DNA of 64,000 bases, taken from the NCBI RefSeq assembly GCF_015234585.1, contig NZ_JADFCM010000008.1:992001-1056000 (forward strand). The letters run 5' to 3'. The stretch comes from Pseudalkalibacillus hwajinpoensis (GTDB lineage Bacteria; Bacillota; Bacilli; Bacillales; Guptibacillaceae). The notes beneath the pieces were generated by a model. It searched no databases and had not been told where the DNA came from. It saw only the letters and a list, made by a program, of their open reading frames with translations. The first letter of the stretch is position 1. Each line of letters opens with the position of its first letter. Below, piece by piece: positions 47,641-56,921 of this stretch. The translations under genes were made by a program, and so were the position numbers.

Positions 47641-47661
47641 GCCTCTTTTCAGGAGGCTTAT
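47636..47661. terminator. Bidirectional terminator
   Basis: ATAAGCCTC (47636-47644) pairs with GAGGCTTAT (47653-47661). The stem contains the stop codon of the secreted-protein gene and lies just past the ATP-grasp gene. Confidence 0.72.
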
Positions 47662-47663
47662 GT

Positions 47664-48500
47664 TTAGGAGATTTGCTTGAAAGGTGTTGTCGGCGGTACG
47701 ATAGGTGGAAACTGCTCCTGTAAATATTGAAATATCAAGTTCTCTACATGGATACCCTGTTGAACAAGCGCCTGATTCCCAAACAAACAATTGAATTCAA
47801 GAAAGTAGTACTTTCCGTTTGCATACACAACGTCAAATCCTGCGTGGTTAATTCCGAGGGCTTTGGCTGTTCGATCAACGAGCTCGAGTGCTTCGTCAGG
47901 AATTTGATGGAAAGACAGCTTTCCTCCCTGAGCCACGTTATTAAGAAATGACTCTCCTCCAACACGCCAATAAGCCGATACAACTGTATTACCTACATAA
48001 ACAACACGGAGGTCTTTTTCTATTGGTAAATATTCTTGCACATAAAGAACGTCGTTACGCTCTGCATAAGTTAGAAATTCTTCTTCGGAACGGATAAGGA
48101 ACACGCCATTTCCCATAGAACTGCGTACTTCCTTTGCAACGAAAGGGAAGGGGAATGTATTTAAAATACGTTCAATTGTGTCTTTGGAACGACCTGCTAT
48201 TTCGGTGTAAGGCATTAGATCTGGTGAAAGTGACCAGAATGCTCTCGTCATTTCCACTTTATCAAATCCAAGTTGAATGGATTGGATGGATGGAAAGATA
48301 TTTTTGTTTAGACCATAAACAAGAGAATTAACCTGCCATTTTTCTGGAAATAACAACACATCTGCTCTTCTAATTTCATCAATTTCTTTGAACATATGAT
48401 CGGGTTTAACATAAGAAATACCTGACATGCCTAGCGTACGAAACGGATTGAACGTAATAAGTTTCACAGTTTTCTTTTTCTTCCTCTCTAAAATAACCAT
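47664..48500 (-). CDS. ATP-grasp (RimK-like) ligase
   Basis: A 278-residue ATP-grasp family enzyme. An N-terminal pre-ATP-grasp part (about 10-95) is followed by the ATP-grasp domain (about 110-265) with PFPFVAKEVRSSMGNGVFLI (ATP-binding Lys and Gly-rich loop), YVQEYLPIEKDLRVVYVG, and the metal-binding YYFLEFNCLFGNQALV. It resembles RimK-type carboxylate-amine ligases that add amino acids to proteins or metabolites; the substrate is unknown. The start is uncertain: ATG at 48500 lacks a Shine-Dalgarno site, and a GTG at 48467 has GAGAGGAAG about 12 nt upstream. Confidence 0.78.
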   Translation of the reverse strand: MVILERKKKKTVKLITFNPFRTLGMSGISYVKPDHMFKEIDEIRRADVLLFPEKWQVNSLVYGLNKNIFPSIQSIQLGFDKVEMTRAFWSLSPDLMPYTEIAGRSKDTIERILNTFPFPFVAKEVRSSMGNGVFLIRSEEEFLTYAERNDVLYVQEYLPIEKDLRVVYVGNTVVSAYWRVGGESFLNNVAQGGKLSFHQIPDEALELVDRTAKALGINHAGFDVVYANGKYYFLEFNCLFGNQALVQQGIHVENLIFQYLQEQFPPIVPPTTPFKQIS

Positions 48501-48767
48501 GTTAGCTTATATTGTTGAATTCTCGATTATTGGCATTTTGGAGTGCGAATAAATATTCTCGAACCGTTAAAAAAGGCCGTACATACGCCAATAATGAAGG
48601 GAGCCACAATCTAACATAGCTAATATGAAAACACATAAATCTAGAAAATTATAGAGCTTACACCAAAAAAAGTCAATAACCAAATCGTGGATATTCACTT
48701 TACTAATATAGTAGAGGACTGGTCAGGAGGTTCCATGAAGTGGTAAGATAAATGTGGAGGTGTACGT

Positions 48768-49208
48768 ATGATTGCTACTCTAGATAGTGTAATGATTTTA
48801 GACCAGGCCGAAGAGCTTGGATTTTTGATAAAAGATTCAGAAGTAGCTCATGAATATCATGAGGCAAAGAAGGAATTATCAAAGAATAGGGAAGCGCAGC
48901 GTTTGATTAAGCGTTTCACAGAAATGAAGGAACTTTATGATGAGGTTCAACGTTTCGGGCGTTATCATCCGGACTTTATGACGATTACTGTAAAAGTACG
49001 TGAAGCGAAGAGAGACATGGATCTTCACGAAGCGGTAGCGGCATTTAAGCAAGCGGAAACGGAGCTCGAAGGCCTTCTAGTAGAGGTTTGCTCTCTATTA
49101 GCTGGTGAAGTGTCTCCTTCAATCAAAGTTCCATCTGGAAATCCTTTCTTTGATAATCAATCATGTGGAGGAGGCTGCGGCTCAGGCGGCAGCTGTGGAT
49201 GTGGATAA
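48768..49208 (+). CDS. ricF: YlbF/RicF, Y-complex protein
   Basis: A 146-residue helical YlbF-family protein (about 1-118) with a Cys/Gly-rich tail CGGGCGSGGSCGCG (five Cys). RicF joins RicA (YmcA) and RicT (YaaT) in the complex that carries [4Fe-4S] clusters, stimulates RNase Y-dependent mRNA maturation and Spo0A phosphorylation, and supports competence and biofilms in B. subtilis. The tail Cys are the plausible cluster ligands. GGAGGTG lies 5 nt before the ATG. A terminator overlaps the stop codon. Confidence 0.93.
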   Translation: MIATLDSVMILDQAEELGFLIKDSEVAHEYHEAKKELSKNREAQRLIKRFTEMKELYDEVQRFGRYHPDFMTITVKVREAKRDMDLHEAVAAFKQAETELEGLLVEVCSLLAGEVSPSIKVPSGNPFFDNQSCGGGCGSGGSCGCG

Positions 49209-49231
49209 CCAGAGCTTTTGCTCTGGTTTTT
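49207..49231. terminator. Terminator after ricF
   Basis: AACCAGAGC (49207-49215) pairs with GCTCTGGTT (49220-49228), then TTT. It begins inside the ricF stop codon. Confidence 0.88.
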
Positions 49232-49551
49232 CAATTTCGGTAACGTATACAGTCAGGACATAAGTTTCCGCAGCAAAACATCTTTTCTTGTGGTACGAGA
49301 AAGCGCACTCGATAGACAAGAAGATTTCTTTCTTCTCGAACGAATGAATATTCCATTCTCAATTGCTTCCCTCTCATGCATTTTGCCGCCTCTAATTTAA
49401 TCAAGGTTTCAATCTCAGCTTTTATGATATCCGAATTTACTGTAAGATAAAGAAAGGGAATACCTGTGATTGTTTTTTTTGAAACAGACTTTACGGTATT
49501 TGACGTGGCTAGTTGATTTAGAAATGGACTCCAAATTTCATCAAGGTTCAT
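49231..49551 (-). CDS. Cys-rich small protein, unknown
   Basis: A 106-residue protein with a C-terminal cysteine cluster CCGNLCPDC (four Cys, CCx3Cx2C; residues about 93-101) and one further Cys in AAKCMRG. That spacing could bind Zn or an Fe-S cluster; this is inference. The N-terminal 60 residues look alpha/beta, and I recognise no family. I chose the ATG giving MNLDEIWSPF, with AAAGGA upstream; a second ATG lies 18 nt earlier. It is convergent with ricF and divergent from ylbG. Confidence 0.62.
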   Translation of the reverse strand: MNLDEIWSPFLNQLATSNTVKSVSKKTITGIPFLYLTVNSDIIKAEIETLIKLEAAKCMRGKQLRMEYSFVREERNLLVYRVRFLVPQEKMFCCGNLCPDCIRYRN

Positions 49552-49666
49552 TGAAGAGCATCCTTTCATAAACGCAGTCTACTGTTATCCTAACTGAATC
49601 ATAATAAAATGACCATCACTCTGTTCATCGAACGAGTAGATTTCATAAGTAAAGGGGAAGCGCGTC

Positions 49667-49942
49667 ATGTTTGTAGAACGAGTTGGCCTGGCAGTCTATA
49701 TTCAGTCATTGAAGCATGCCAAGCAGTTAAGAAGGTTTGGAAATGTTCACTACGTTTCCTCAAAACAAAAGTATGTCGTGATTTATATTAATCTCGATCA
49801 ATTGGAAACAACGAAAGAGCGCTTGAACTCTCTCCATTTTGTAAAGCGAGTGGAGCCTTCCAAACGTCCTGAGGTGCAGACGGAATATCAAAATGCAAAG
49901 CCTGATAAAGCAAAGCAATATGATTACAAGATGGGACTCTAA
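49667..49942 (+). CDS. ylbG: UPF0298 family protein YlbG
   Basis: A 91-residue protein with a ferredoxin-like or RRM-like alternating pattern: VERVGLAVYIQSLKHAKQLR, FGNVHYVSSKQKYVVIYI and LNSLHFVKRVEPS are UPF0298/YlbG hallmarks. Function unknown. AAAGGGGAAG lies 9 nt before the ATG. A terminator overlaps its end. The position after ricF is conserved. Confidence 0.9.
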   Translation: MFVERVGLAVYIQSLKHAKQLRRFGNVHYVSSKQKYVVIYINLDQLETTKERLNSLHFVKRVEPSKRPEVQTEYQNAKPDKAKQYDYKMGL

Positions 49943-49972
49943 AAAGCCAATCCTAAAGGATGGCTTTTTTAT
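49941..49972 (+). terminator. Terminator after ylbG
   Basis: AAAAAGCCA plus TCC pairs with GGATGGCTTTTT with one bulged A, then T-run. Confidence 0.85.
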
Positions 49973-50193
49973 TTTGGGTCATCACAGCGCGACCTTTCAC
50001 TTGAAAAGCCAAAAACCAAGCATCGGTACATAAGCTATGCCTCTACCTTTAGAAATCTCCGTTCGTACACCTTGCGCTTTATGGAAAAACTCATCTTTAC
50101 CGTACCCTCATCGTAATAAAGAAAATCTAGTTTAAATGGTTGATTATTTCGAACCCCGAAGGATATAATGGTCGGATTAAAGGAAGTGACAAA

Positions 50194-51423
50194 ATGGATA
50201 ATTGGAAACGTAATGTCTGGATTTTGTTTGCTAGTCAATTTTTAGTTCTTGGTGCTATGACAATGATTATGCCGTTTCTACCTTTGTACGTTCAGGAACT
50301 TGGTGTAGAAGGAGAAAGTCAAATTAGTCTTTGGTCAGGTGTTATTTTTGGTGCGAATTTTTTAACTGCCTTTTTATTTTCACCATTCTGGGGACGTATG
50401 GCAGATCGACATGGACGGAAGCTTATGCTACTTCGTTCAGGCTTCGGTATGGCTGTCGTGATTATTTTAACCGGATTTGCCACAGGTCCCTGGTCTTTAC
50501 TTGGCTTACGTTTGTTAAATGGAGTTGTTTCAGGATTTATACCTGCCGCTATTGCACTAGTAGCGACAAACACACCGAAGGAACACGTCGGATACGCACT
50601 CGGCACTTTAAATTCTGGAGCTGTAGCTGGTGCTATTTGTGGTCCGTTATTTGGTGGGTTAATGGCTGAAACGCTAGGATTTCGAATGATTTTTAATATT
50701 ACGGGTGTTGTGATTTTGCTGGCGGCATTCGTTGTGTTGTTTCTTGTTAAAGAAGAGACAAAACCAGAACCATCAGCAAAAAAGGAAAAAAGTAATGCGA
50801 TTAAAGATTTCAAGAAAGTAACTGTTCATTCACCGATGTTATCGTTAATGTTAGTAGGTTTTCTCGTGCAGTTCGCGCTTCTTGGAATGAATCCACTTAT
50901 TCCACTCTTTGTACAACAGCTTACTTCAGGGGGAAATGTGGCTTTATTTGCAGGGATCGCTGCTTCTGTTATGGGTATTGCCAATATGTTAGCTTCTCCT
51001 AAACTCGGAAAAGTGGGAGATCGAAAGGGTTCACACCATGTTCTTTATTATTCATTAATAGGAGCGGCGATTTTCTCTATTCCGCAGGCCTTTGTTCAGG
51101 AGCTGTGGCAATTAATAGTTCTGCGCTTTTTGTTAGGGTTGTGTATTGGAGGATTACTGCCTTCTGTAAATTCACTAGTGAAAACACTGTCACCTGCCGG
51201 AATGGAAAGTAGAACGTATAGCTTTTCTAATAGTGCCGTCTATTTGGGTAATTTGCTTGGCCCAGTAACTGGAGGAGCGATTGTAGCGGTTGTTGGGACA
51301 AGAGGGCTCTTTTTATTTGCAGGTATTATATTATTGATAAGTGTAGCCTATGTGAAAAGAAGAGTACTTCCAATTCTTGATCGGAAACAAGCGATATATG
51401 AAGCCAAAGAAATAACATCTTAA
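50194..51423 (+). CDS. MFS efflux transporter (DHA1-like)
   Basis: A 409-residue, 12-helix major facilitator. The loop 2-3 motif is FSPFWGRMADRHGRKLMLLR (motif A) and motif C is ALGTLNSGAVAGAICGPLFGG, which together indicate a drug:H+ antiporter of the DHA1 type. A second half-motif (LASPKLGKVGDRKGSH) follows. Substrate unknown. I chose the ATG at 50194, with AAAGGAAGTGA 4 nt upstream. It is absent from the B. subtilis ylbG-ylbH gap as I recall, so it is a lineage-specific insertion. Confidence 0.87.
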   Translation: MDNWKRNVWILFASQFLVLGAMTMIMPFLPLYVQELGVEGESQISLWSGVIFGANFLTAFLFSPFWGRMADRHGRKLMLLRSGFGMAVVIILTGFATGPWSLLGLRLLNGVVSGFIPAAIALVATNTPKEHVGYALGTLNSGAVAGAICGPLFGGLMAETLGFRMIFNITGVVILLAAFVVLFLVKEETKPEPSAKKEKSNAIKDFKKVTVHSPMLSLMLVGFLVQFALLGMNPLIPLFVQQLTSGGNVALFAGIAASVMGIANMLASPKLGKVGDRKGSHHVLYYSLIGAAIFSIPQAFVQELWQLIVLRFLLGLCIGGLLPSVNSLVKTLSPAGMESRTYSFSNSAVYLGNLLGPVTGGAIVAVVGTRGLFLFAGIILLISVAYVKRRVLPILDRKQAIYEAKEITS

Positions 51424-51426
51424 CGT

Positions 51427-51461
51427 ACAAAAGCAGGGGTCATTGGCCCCTGCTTTTGTTA
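51427..51461. terminator. Bidirectional terminator
   Basis: ACAAAAGCAGGGG (51427-51439) pairs perfectly with 51447-51459. Confidence 0.9.
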
Positions 51462-51467
51462 ATGAAA

Positions 51468-51854
51468 TTATTGAAGTGGGGGAATCAGGTTATTTAAACG
51501 AAGAATACCAATGATGTAATTAAAGTATAGATCCTTCTCATTAAACTCACTTGAAGGCTTAATTTCCATTGGTATGATCGAAACGTCCAATTCCTTGCTT
51601 AGGTCTTCGAAGAGCTTTAAACGTTGCACAGAAGGCTCTTTAGAAGGGATTCCTTCTAAAGATATGTACAATGGCTGAAGGTTACCTTCTCCGGCCGGAT
51701 TTAAAACGACGACAGGCGATACGACTTGGCGGTCATTTTTGAGTGTTTTTAGTAATAACAAACGGTGAACACGATGGGAATTGGTTCTTGCAAGTTCAAC
51801 TAATTCATAAATATCAGAATAGCCTTCTCCTAGTTCAATAAAGCGTTGAATCAT
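51468..51854 (-). CDS. Conserved Bacillaceae protein, unknown
   Basis: A 128-residue soluble protein starting MIQRFIELGEGYSDIYELVE, with a beta-rich middle (VSPVVVLNPAGEGNLQPLYI) and a C-terminal helix. I recall similar proteins in Bacilli annotated as DUF7147 or, doubtfully, methylthioribose kinase; this one lacks any kinase motif and I give no function. AAAGGAGAAC precedes the ATG. It is divergent from the next gene. Confidence 0.72.
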   Translation of the reverse strand: MIQRFIELGEGYSDIYELVELARTNSHRVHRLLLLKTLKNDRQVVSPVVVLNPAGEGNLQPLYISLEGIPSKEPSVQRLKLFEDLSKELDVSIIPMEIKPSSEFNEKDLYFNYIIGILRLNNLIPPLQ

Positions 51855-51968
51855 AATGTTGTTCTCCTTTCAGTCACTTCAGAAATCCATTCATAATGTA
51901 GCATGAATTCATTATGATGGAAAGGATAAAGCGTTTGCATTAGAATGATAAGAAAGGAGGTTAACTCT

Positions 51969-52289
51969 ATGGTCTCGATTCTGCTTCTAGTTAGTTTAGT
52001 AGGGGGCTTGCTCTATTTATACTGGAAAGGACGAAATGCTAGAGAGGAAACCATCGATAAAAAATTGATTCAAGGGCTTATTATTGCGGATATCTTAGCA
52101 GCTCTAGTTTTACACGGTGTTATTACAGCTGCAGAGGCTGAACTGCTTTCTGATCAATCACTATCTGACGTTGAAGATTATTTGTTTAGTCACACTAGCA
52201 TTAATGAAGGAACTTTTGGAGAATGGATTCAGCATGATTGGGATGGCATTCAGGCGATCGATATGCCCCTTGATTTAGATCCTGGATAA
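51969..52289 (+). CDS. Single-pass membrane protein, unknown
   Basis: A 106-residue protein with one N-terminal membrane segment (about 2-19), a basic stop (WKGRNARE), then a mostly helical acidic cytosolic or extracytoplasmic part ending in IDMPLDLDPG. AAAGGAGG lies 7-8 nt before the ATG at 51969. No family is recognised. No forward terminator follows, so its transcript may run toward rsmD. Confidence 0.66.
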   Translation: MVSILLLVSLVGGLLYLYWKGRNAREETIDKKLIQGLIIADILAALVLHGVITAAEAELLSDQSLSDVEDYLFSHTSINEGTFGEWIQHDWDGIQAIDMPLDLDPG

Positions 52290-52339
52290 GAAAGGTCTTT
52301 CTTTTTAGTTGATCGAGCAAAAGAGAGTAAATATCACTT

Positions 52340-52370
52340 CATAAAAAAACCCGCAGGAAATCCTGCGGGT
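52340..52370 (-). terminator. Minus-strand terminator upstream of rsmD
   Basis: ACCCGCAGGA (52349-52358) pairs with TCCTGCGGGT (52361-52370). The T-run (complement of 52342-52348) follows only on the minus strand; on the plus strand GCC follows. It implies a leftward transcript from the 52.4-52.6 kb gap, where no clear minus-strand gene exists. Confidence 0.75.
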
Positions 52371-52380
52371 GCCTTAAGCT

Positions 52381-52475
52381 GTGAAGCCAAGGCAAATGGG
52401 AGAGGAGAAACCGGAGGAAGAACTTATGGGGAAACGTAAGTCTTTCTCCGCGGTTGGCAGCACCATTTCGTATGA
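52381..52475 (+). ncRNA. Structured RNA in the rsmD (ylbH) leader
   Basis: A long hairpin at about 52412-52450: GGAGGAAG pairs with CTTTCTCC, and after a bulged A ACTTATG pairs with CGTAAGT, closing a GGGAAA loop. Two pairs are G-U on the plus strand and would be A-C mismatches on the minus strand, so the plus-strand RNA folds better. The position is that of the Rfam 'ylbH leader' motif (recalled). It ends about 110 nt before rsmD. Function unknown. Confidence 0.5.
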
Positions 52476-52591
52476 ACGATGCTACTACGTTTAGTATCAC
52501 CATCACCTTTTCGTTTATACATTGATTTTAGCTTTCCCTTTTTTTGTGGTAGGATAAGTAGGAATATGGAAAGGATAAGGTTGTGAGAGAG

Positions 52592-53681
<1,090 letters not shown>

Positions 53682-54911
53682 CTACTTAAACCCCTTTCGC
53701 TTCGTTTGGTTAAATTGCTGTGTGAATAACACGATGAACGTTAGTAGGAAGAATAGTGTAATCCAGGGACCTGTTTGCTCAAGAAATGAGTAAACTGATT
53801 CAATGATGGACGGTGTATCTTCTCGATTCAAAACAGGAAGCGATCCATTTCCTGAAGATAAGTAGTTTAAATAGAGTGGTTTCCAGATGACGAGCGTTAG
53901 GAAAGCCGCGAAGAAGCCATGAAGTAATCTGGCGAAAAAAAAGGGCTTAAATCGAATATCGGTATCTGCCAAAATACTTGCAACCTGTGCTTGTACCGAA
54001 AGCCCGTTAAAAGCAAGAATGAAGCTCGTAATCATAGCCTGCGCAACTAAAGTAGCTGAACTTTCACTTGCGAGCTGGCTACCTAGTGTGATTTCAAACA
54101 TTCCGGAAAGCAGAGGAACATCAAGCTCTGGTGGAAGCTGAAGGAGAATCAGGATAGACCTAAGTGCTCCAGCAAATAATGGTGCAAGACCAATGACGGA
54201 AAGCAGTTCATTTAATACTGAGAATAGAATGATAAACCCACCAACCATTAATAATGTTTTGATAGAAGAATGAACAGCGTCACCCATCATTTTACCGAAT
54301 GGACGCTTGTCATTCATTCGTGTGTCGTGAAGTGCTGAGAAAGCTAAACTAAGTCTCGACTGATGTGATCGTATTGTAACAGTTGGATGGTGATCTTCCG
54401 GGTGATGAAAACGCATGACTAGTCCAACCATGATATTCCCGCCATAGTGAGCTGCAGCTAGAATAACGCCAAGTGCAGGATTATGGAAAAATCCAACCCC
54501 AACAGCAGCAAAGATAAAGAGCGGATTCGAACAGTTCGTAAATGAAACGAGCCGCTCGCCTTCGATGGCTGTAATGTCATTGTTTTGGCGAAGGTGTGCT
54601 GTGTATTTCGCTCCTGCAGGAAATCCTGAGGCAACTCCCATAGCAAAAACAAAGGCACCTGATCCTGGTACACGAAATAGTGGTCGCATCAAAGGTTCTA
54701 ATAGAATTCCTATAAATCGCACAACCCCAATACCAATCAACAGTTCAGAAATAATAAAAAAGGGTAATAAAGAGGGGAATACAATATTCCACCACATTGA
54801 TAATCCACTTTTGGAGGCTTGTAGAGTGTGTTCTGGAAATAAAATAACGGCGAGAGCAACGATCGTAACTGACGTTGCAAGCAATAATGTTTTCACTACT
54901 TGAACGTTCAC
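53682..54911 (-). CDS. ylbJ: Sporulation membrane protein YlbJ
   Basis: A 409-residue membrane protein with about eight to ten helices and nucleoside-recognition (Gate) domains. Hallmarks: SMWWNIVFPSLLPFFIISEL, GVASGFPAGAKYTAHL, SFTNCSNPLFIFAAVGVGFF and the second-half FNGLSVQAQVASI. YlbJ is SigE-dependent in B. subtilis and needed for heat-resistant spores. It starts with GTG, with GGGAGGA upstream. A His/Pro-rich loop (HHPEDHHP) is notable. It is divergent from ylbK. Confidence 0.92.
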   Translation of the reverse strand: MNVQVVKTLLLATSVTIVALAVILFPEHTLQASKSGLSMWWNIVFPSLLPFFIISELLIGIGVVRFIGILLEPLMRPLFRVPGSGAFVFAMGVASGFPAGAKYTAHLRQNNDITAIEGERLVSFTNCSNPLFIFAAVGVGFFHNPALGVILAAAHYGGNIMVGLVMRFHHPEDHHPTVTIRSHQSRLSLAFSALHDTRMNDKRPFGKMMGDAVHSSIKTLLMVGGFIILFSVLNELLSVIGLAPLFAGALRSILILLQLPPELDVPLLSGMFEITLGSQLASESSATLVAQAMITSFILAFNGLSVQAQVASILADTDIRFKPFFFARLLHGFFAAFLTLVIWKPLYLNYLSSGNGSLPVLNREDTPSIIESVYSFLEQTGPWITLFFLLTFIVLFTQQFNQTKRKGFK

Positions 54912-55048
54912 AAGTACATTCCTCCCACTATTTGATCGTCTTAAGTCAATTCAAATATGCATCAAACCTGTCCGATAATTAAAATATACGTATGTGAGGC
55001 ACAATTAGACCATATGATTAAGCAGGTATAGACAGGGAGGCGTTCTCA

Positions 55049-55837
55049 ATGAACCGTCCTAAAATCGGATTAGCTCTCGGTTCTGGAGGAGCGAGGGGAT
55101 TCGCTCATTTAGGGGTGTTAAAAGTACTTATTCAAGAAAAAATACCAATTGATTACATTGCAGGAAGCAGCATGGGCTCTTTAGTAGGGGCAATTTATGG
55201 ATCGGGACACGATGTCAATACGATGGAGAAAATGGCATCGCTTTTTCGACGAAAATATTATTTGGATTTTACCGTACCAAAGATGGGGTTTATTGCAGGT
55301 AATAAAGTGAAGAGTTTAATTGAAACATTAACGCAGGGAAAGCAAATTGAGGATATGCATCCTCCACTTGCGATTGTGGCGACGGATATTATTAAAGGAG
55401 AGAAAGTAGTCTTTCGTTCTGGTCCTGTTGCACAGGCTGTTAGAGCCAGCATCGCTATTCCGGGAATTCTTGTCCCTGAAAAAATAGGTGATAGGCTTCT
55501 TGTTGATGGTGGTGTGATTGATCGTGTTCCCGTATCTGTAGCAAGAGAAATGGGGGCAGATCTTGTGATTGCTGTTGATGTTTCAAACGTAAAGAAAGAG
55601 CCTGATGTTACATCAATTATTGACGTGATTATGCAAAGCATTGATATTATGCAAAATGAAATGGTAAGGCTTCATGAAATTAATGCAGATGTCATGATTA
55701 AACCTGGCTTAGAATCATTTCAATCAAGAGCATTTACGAATGTGATGGATATTATTAAAATTGGAGAGGAAGAAGCCTACCGCCACCTTGATCAAATTCA
55801 TCAGGCGGTGGAGGTGTGGAAGGAGAAAAATAAATGA
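55049..55837 (+). CDS. ylbK: Patatin-like phospholipase YlbK
   Basis: A 262-residue patatin/NTE-type lipid hydrolase with all elements: oxyanion GLALGSGGARGFAHLGVL, nucleophile serine GSSMGS (GxSxG, about residue 42), and the catalytic Asp in VDGGVIDRVP. It acts on membrane phospholipids or lysophospholipids; the substrate is unproven. GGGAGG lies 8 nt before the ATG. Its stop overlaps the ylbL start (ATGA), so the two genes are co-translated. Confidence 0.92.
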   Translation: MNRPKIGLALGSGGARGFAHLGVLKVLIQEKIPIDYIAGSSMGSLVGAIYGSGHDVNTMEKMASLFRRKYYLDFTVPKMGFIAGNKVKSLIETLTQGKQIEDMHPPLAIVATDIIKGEKVVFRSGPVAQAVRASIAIPGILVPEKIGDRLLVDGGVIDRVPVSVAREMGADLVIAVDVSNVKKEPDVTSIIDVIMQSIDIMQNEMVRLHEINADVMIKPGLESFQSRAFTNVMDIIKIGEEEAYRHLDQIHQAVEVWKEKNK

Positions 55838-56862
55838 ACCGAGGCACAAAGAGATTCACCTATGTGTGGGCGATTATCATTGTATTGGTTGCTACCGTTA
55901 CATTCATTGACCTCCCATATTATGTAACGACACCCGGAGAAGCAAGAGTGTTAGATGAAGTAATCAATGTTGAAGGTGGCTCACAAGATGGTGGAGAGTT
56001 TATGCTCACGACTGTCCGAGTCGGAGAAGCAAACTTAGTTCAGTATATATGGGCGCAATTTAATGAGTATCATGAATTGATCGCAGAAGACTTAATTAAG
56101 CGTGAAGGTGAATCGGACGATGAGTATCACCAAAGACAGCTTGATGTGATGGCTAATTCACAAACGAGTGCCACAATCGTTGCTTATGAAGCCGCAAAGA
56201 AAGAGATAAAAATCACGAAAAATGGTGTCCTAGTAACCGGTATAATAGAAGGCATGCCGGCAGATGGGAAGTTAGAACTTGGTGATTTGATTGTTGAGGT
56301 TGAAGGGAAAAGGATTGAGGAAACGGAACAGCTACTTGATGAACTAGGATCCTATGAGGAGTCAGATACGGTTAATATGACGATCAAAAGAGGCGATCAA
56401 GAAAAGCAGATAGAGCTAGGTTTCTCGAAATTCCCTAAAGCATATGGAACAGAGGATGATAAAGTTGGCGTTGGTATCACTGGTCCAGTAACAGCAACGT
56501 CAATTGAAACAGATCCCTCTATTAATATCAATACAGATGAAATTGGCGGACCATCAGCCGGGCTAATGTTCACGTTAGAAATTTACAATCAGTTAACCAA
56601 AGAAGATTGGACAAAAGGGTACGACATTGCCGGAACAGGTACGATTAATGAAAGTGGAGAGGTTGGACCTATCGGCGGGATTAAACAAAAAATCGTTGCA
56701 GCTGATGGATCTGGAGCTGAAATATTCTTCGCCCCAGTGGCTCACTCCAACTACGATGATGCCATGGAAGCGGCAGAAGATATCGATACAGATATGAAAA
56801 TTGTCCCAGTCGAAACATTCCAGGATGCTATTGACTACTTAAAGCAATTAGACGTGAAGTAA
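55834..56862 (+). CDS. ylbL: PDZ-Lon membrane protease YlbL
   Basis: A 342-residue SepM/YlbL-type protease: an N-terminal membrane anchor (about 10-28), a PDZ domain (about 125-205, NGVLVTGIIEGMPADGKLEL), and a Lon-type S16 protease domain with the catalytic Ser in IGGPSAGLMFTLE and the catalytic Lys in GPIGGIKQKIVAA. It acts outside the membrane. In B. subtilis YlbL degrades the SOS cell-division inhibitor YneA with CtpA. The start overlaps ylbK by 4 nt. Confidence 0.93.
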   Translation: MNRGTKRFTYVWAIIIVLVATVTFIDLPYYVTTPGEARVLDEVINVEGGSQDGGEFMLTTVRVGEANLVQYIWAQFNEYHELIAEDLIKREGESDDEYHQRQLDVMANSQTSATIVAYEAAKKEIKITKNGVLVTGIIEGMPADGKLELGDLIVEVEGKRIEETEQLLDELGSYEESDTVNMTIKRGDQEKQIELGFSKFPKAYGTEDDKVGVGITGPVTATSIETDPSININTDEIGGPSAGLMFTLEIYNQLTKEDWTKGYDIAGTGTINESGEVGPIGGIKQKIVAADGSGAEIFFAPVAHSNYDDAMEAAEDIDTDMKIVPVETFQDAIDYLKQLDVK

Positions 56863-56885
56863 AACGTGATCGTTGGATACTTATT

Positions 56886-56921
56886 AAAATCACCCTGCCA
56901 TAATAGCAGGGTGATTTTTTT
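56886..56921. terminator. Bidirectional terminator ylbL/tmcAL
   Basis: AAAATCACCCTGC (56886-56898) pairs perfectly with 56906-56918; a T-run continues to the end of tmcAL. Confidence 0.92.

Noticed and set aside
50035..50238. Minus-strand ORF of 67 codons before the MFS gene
   Set aside because: Its start lies antisense inside the MFS gene and has no ribosome-binding site. The end (FLYYDEGTVKMSFSIKRK) looks somewhat protein-like, so a relic of a gene is possible, but I cannot support it.
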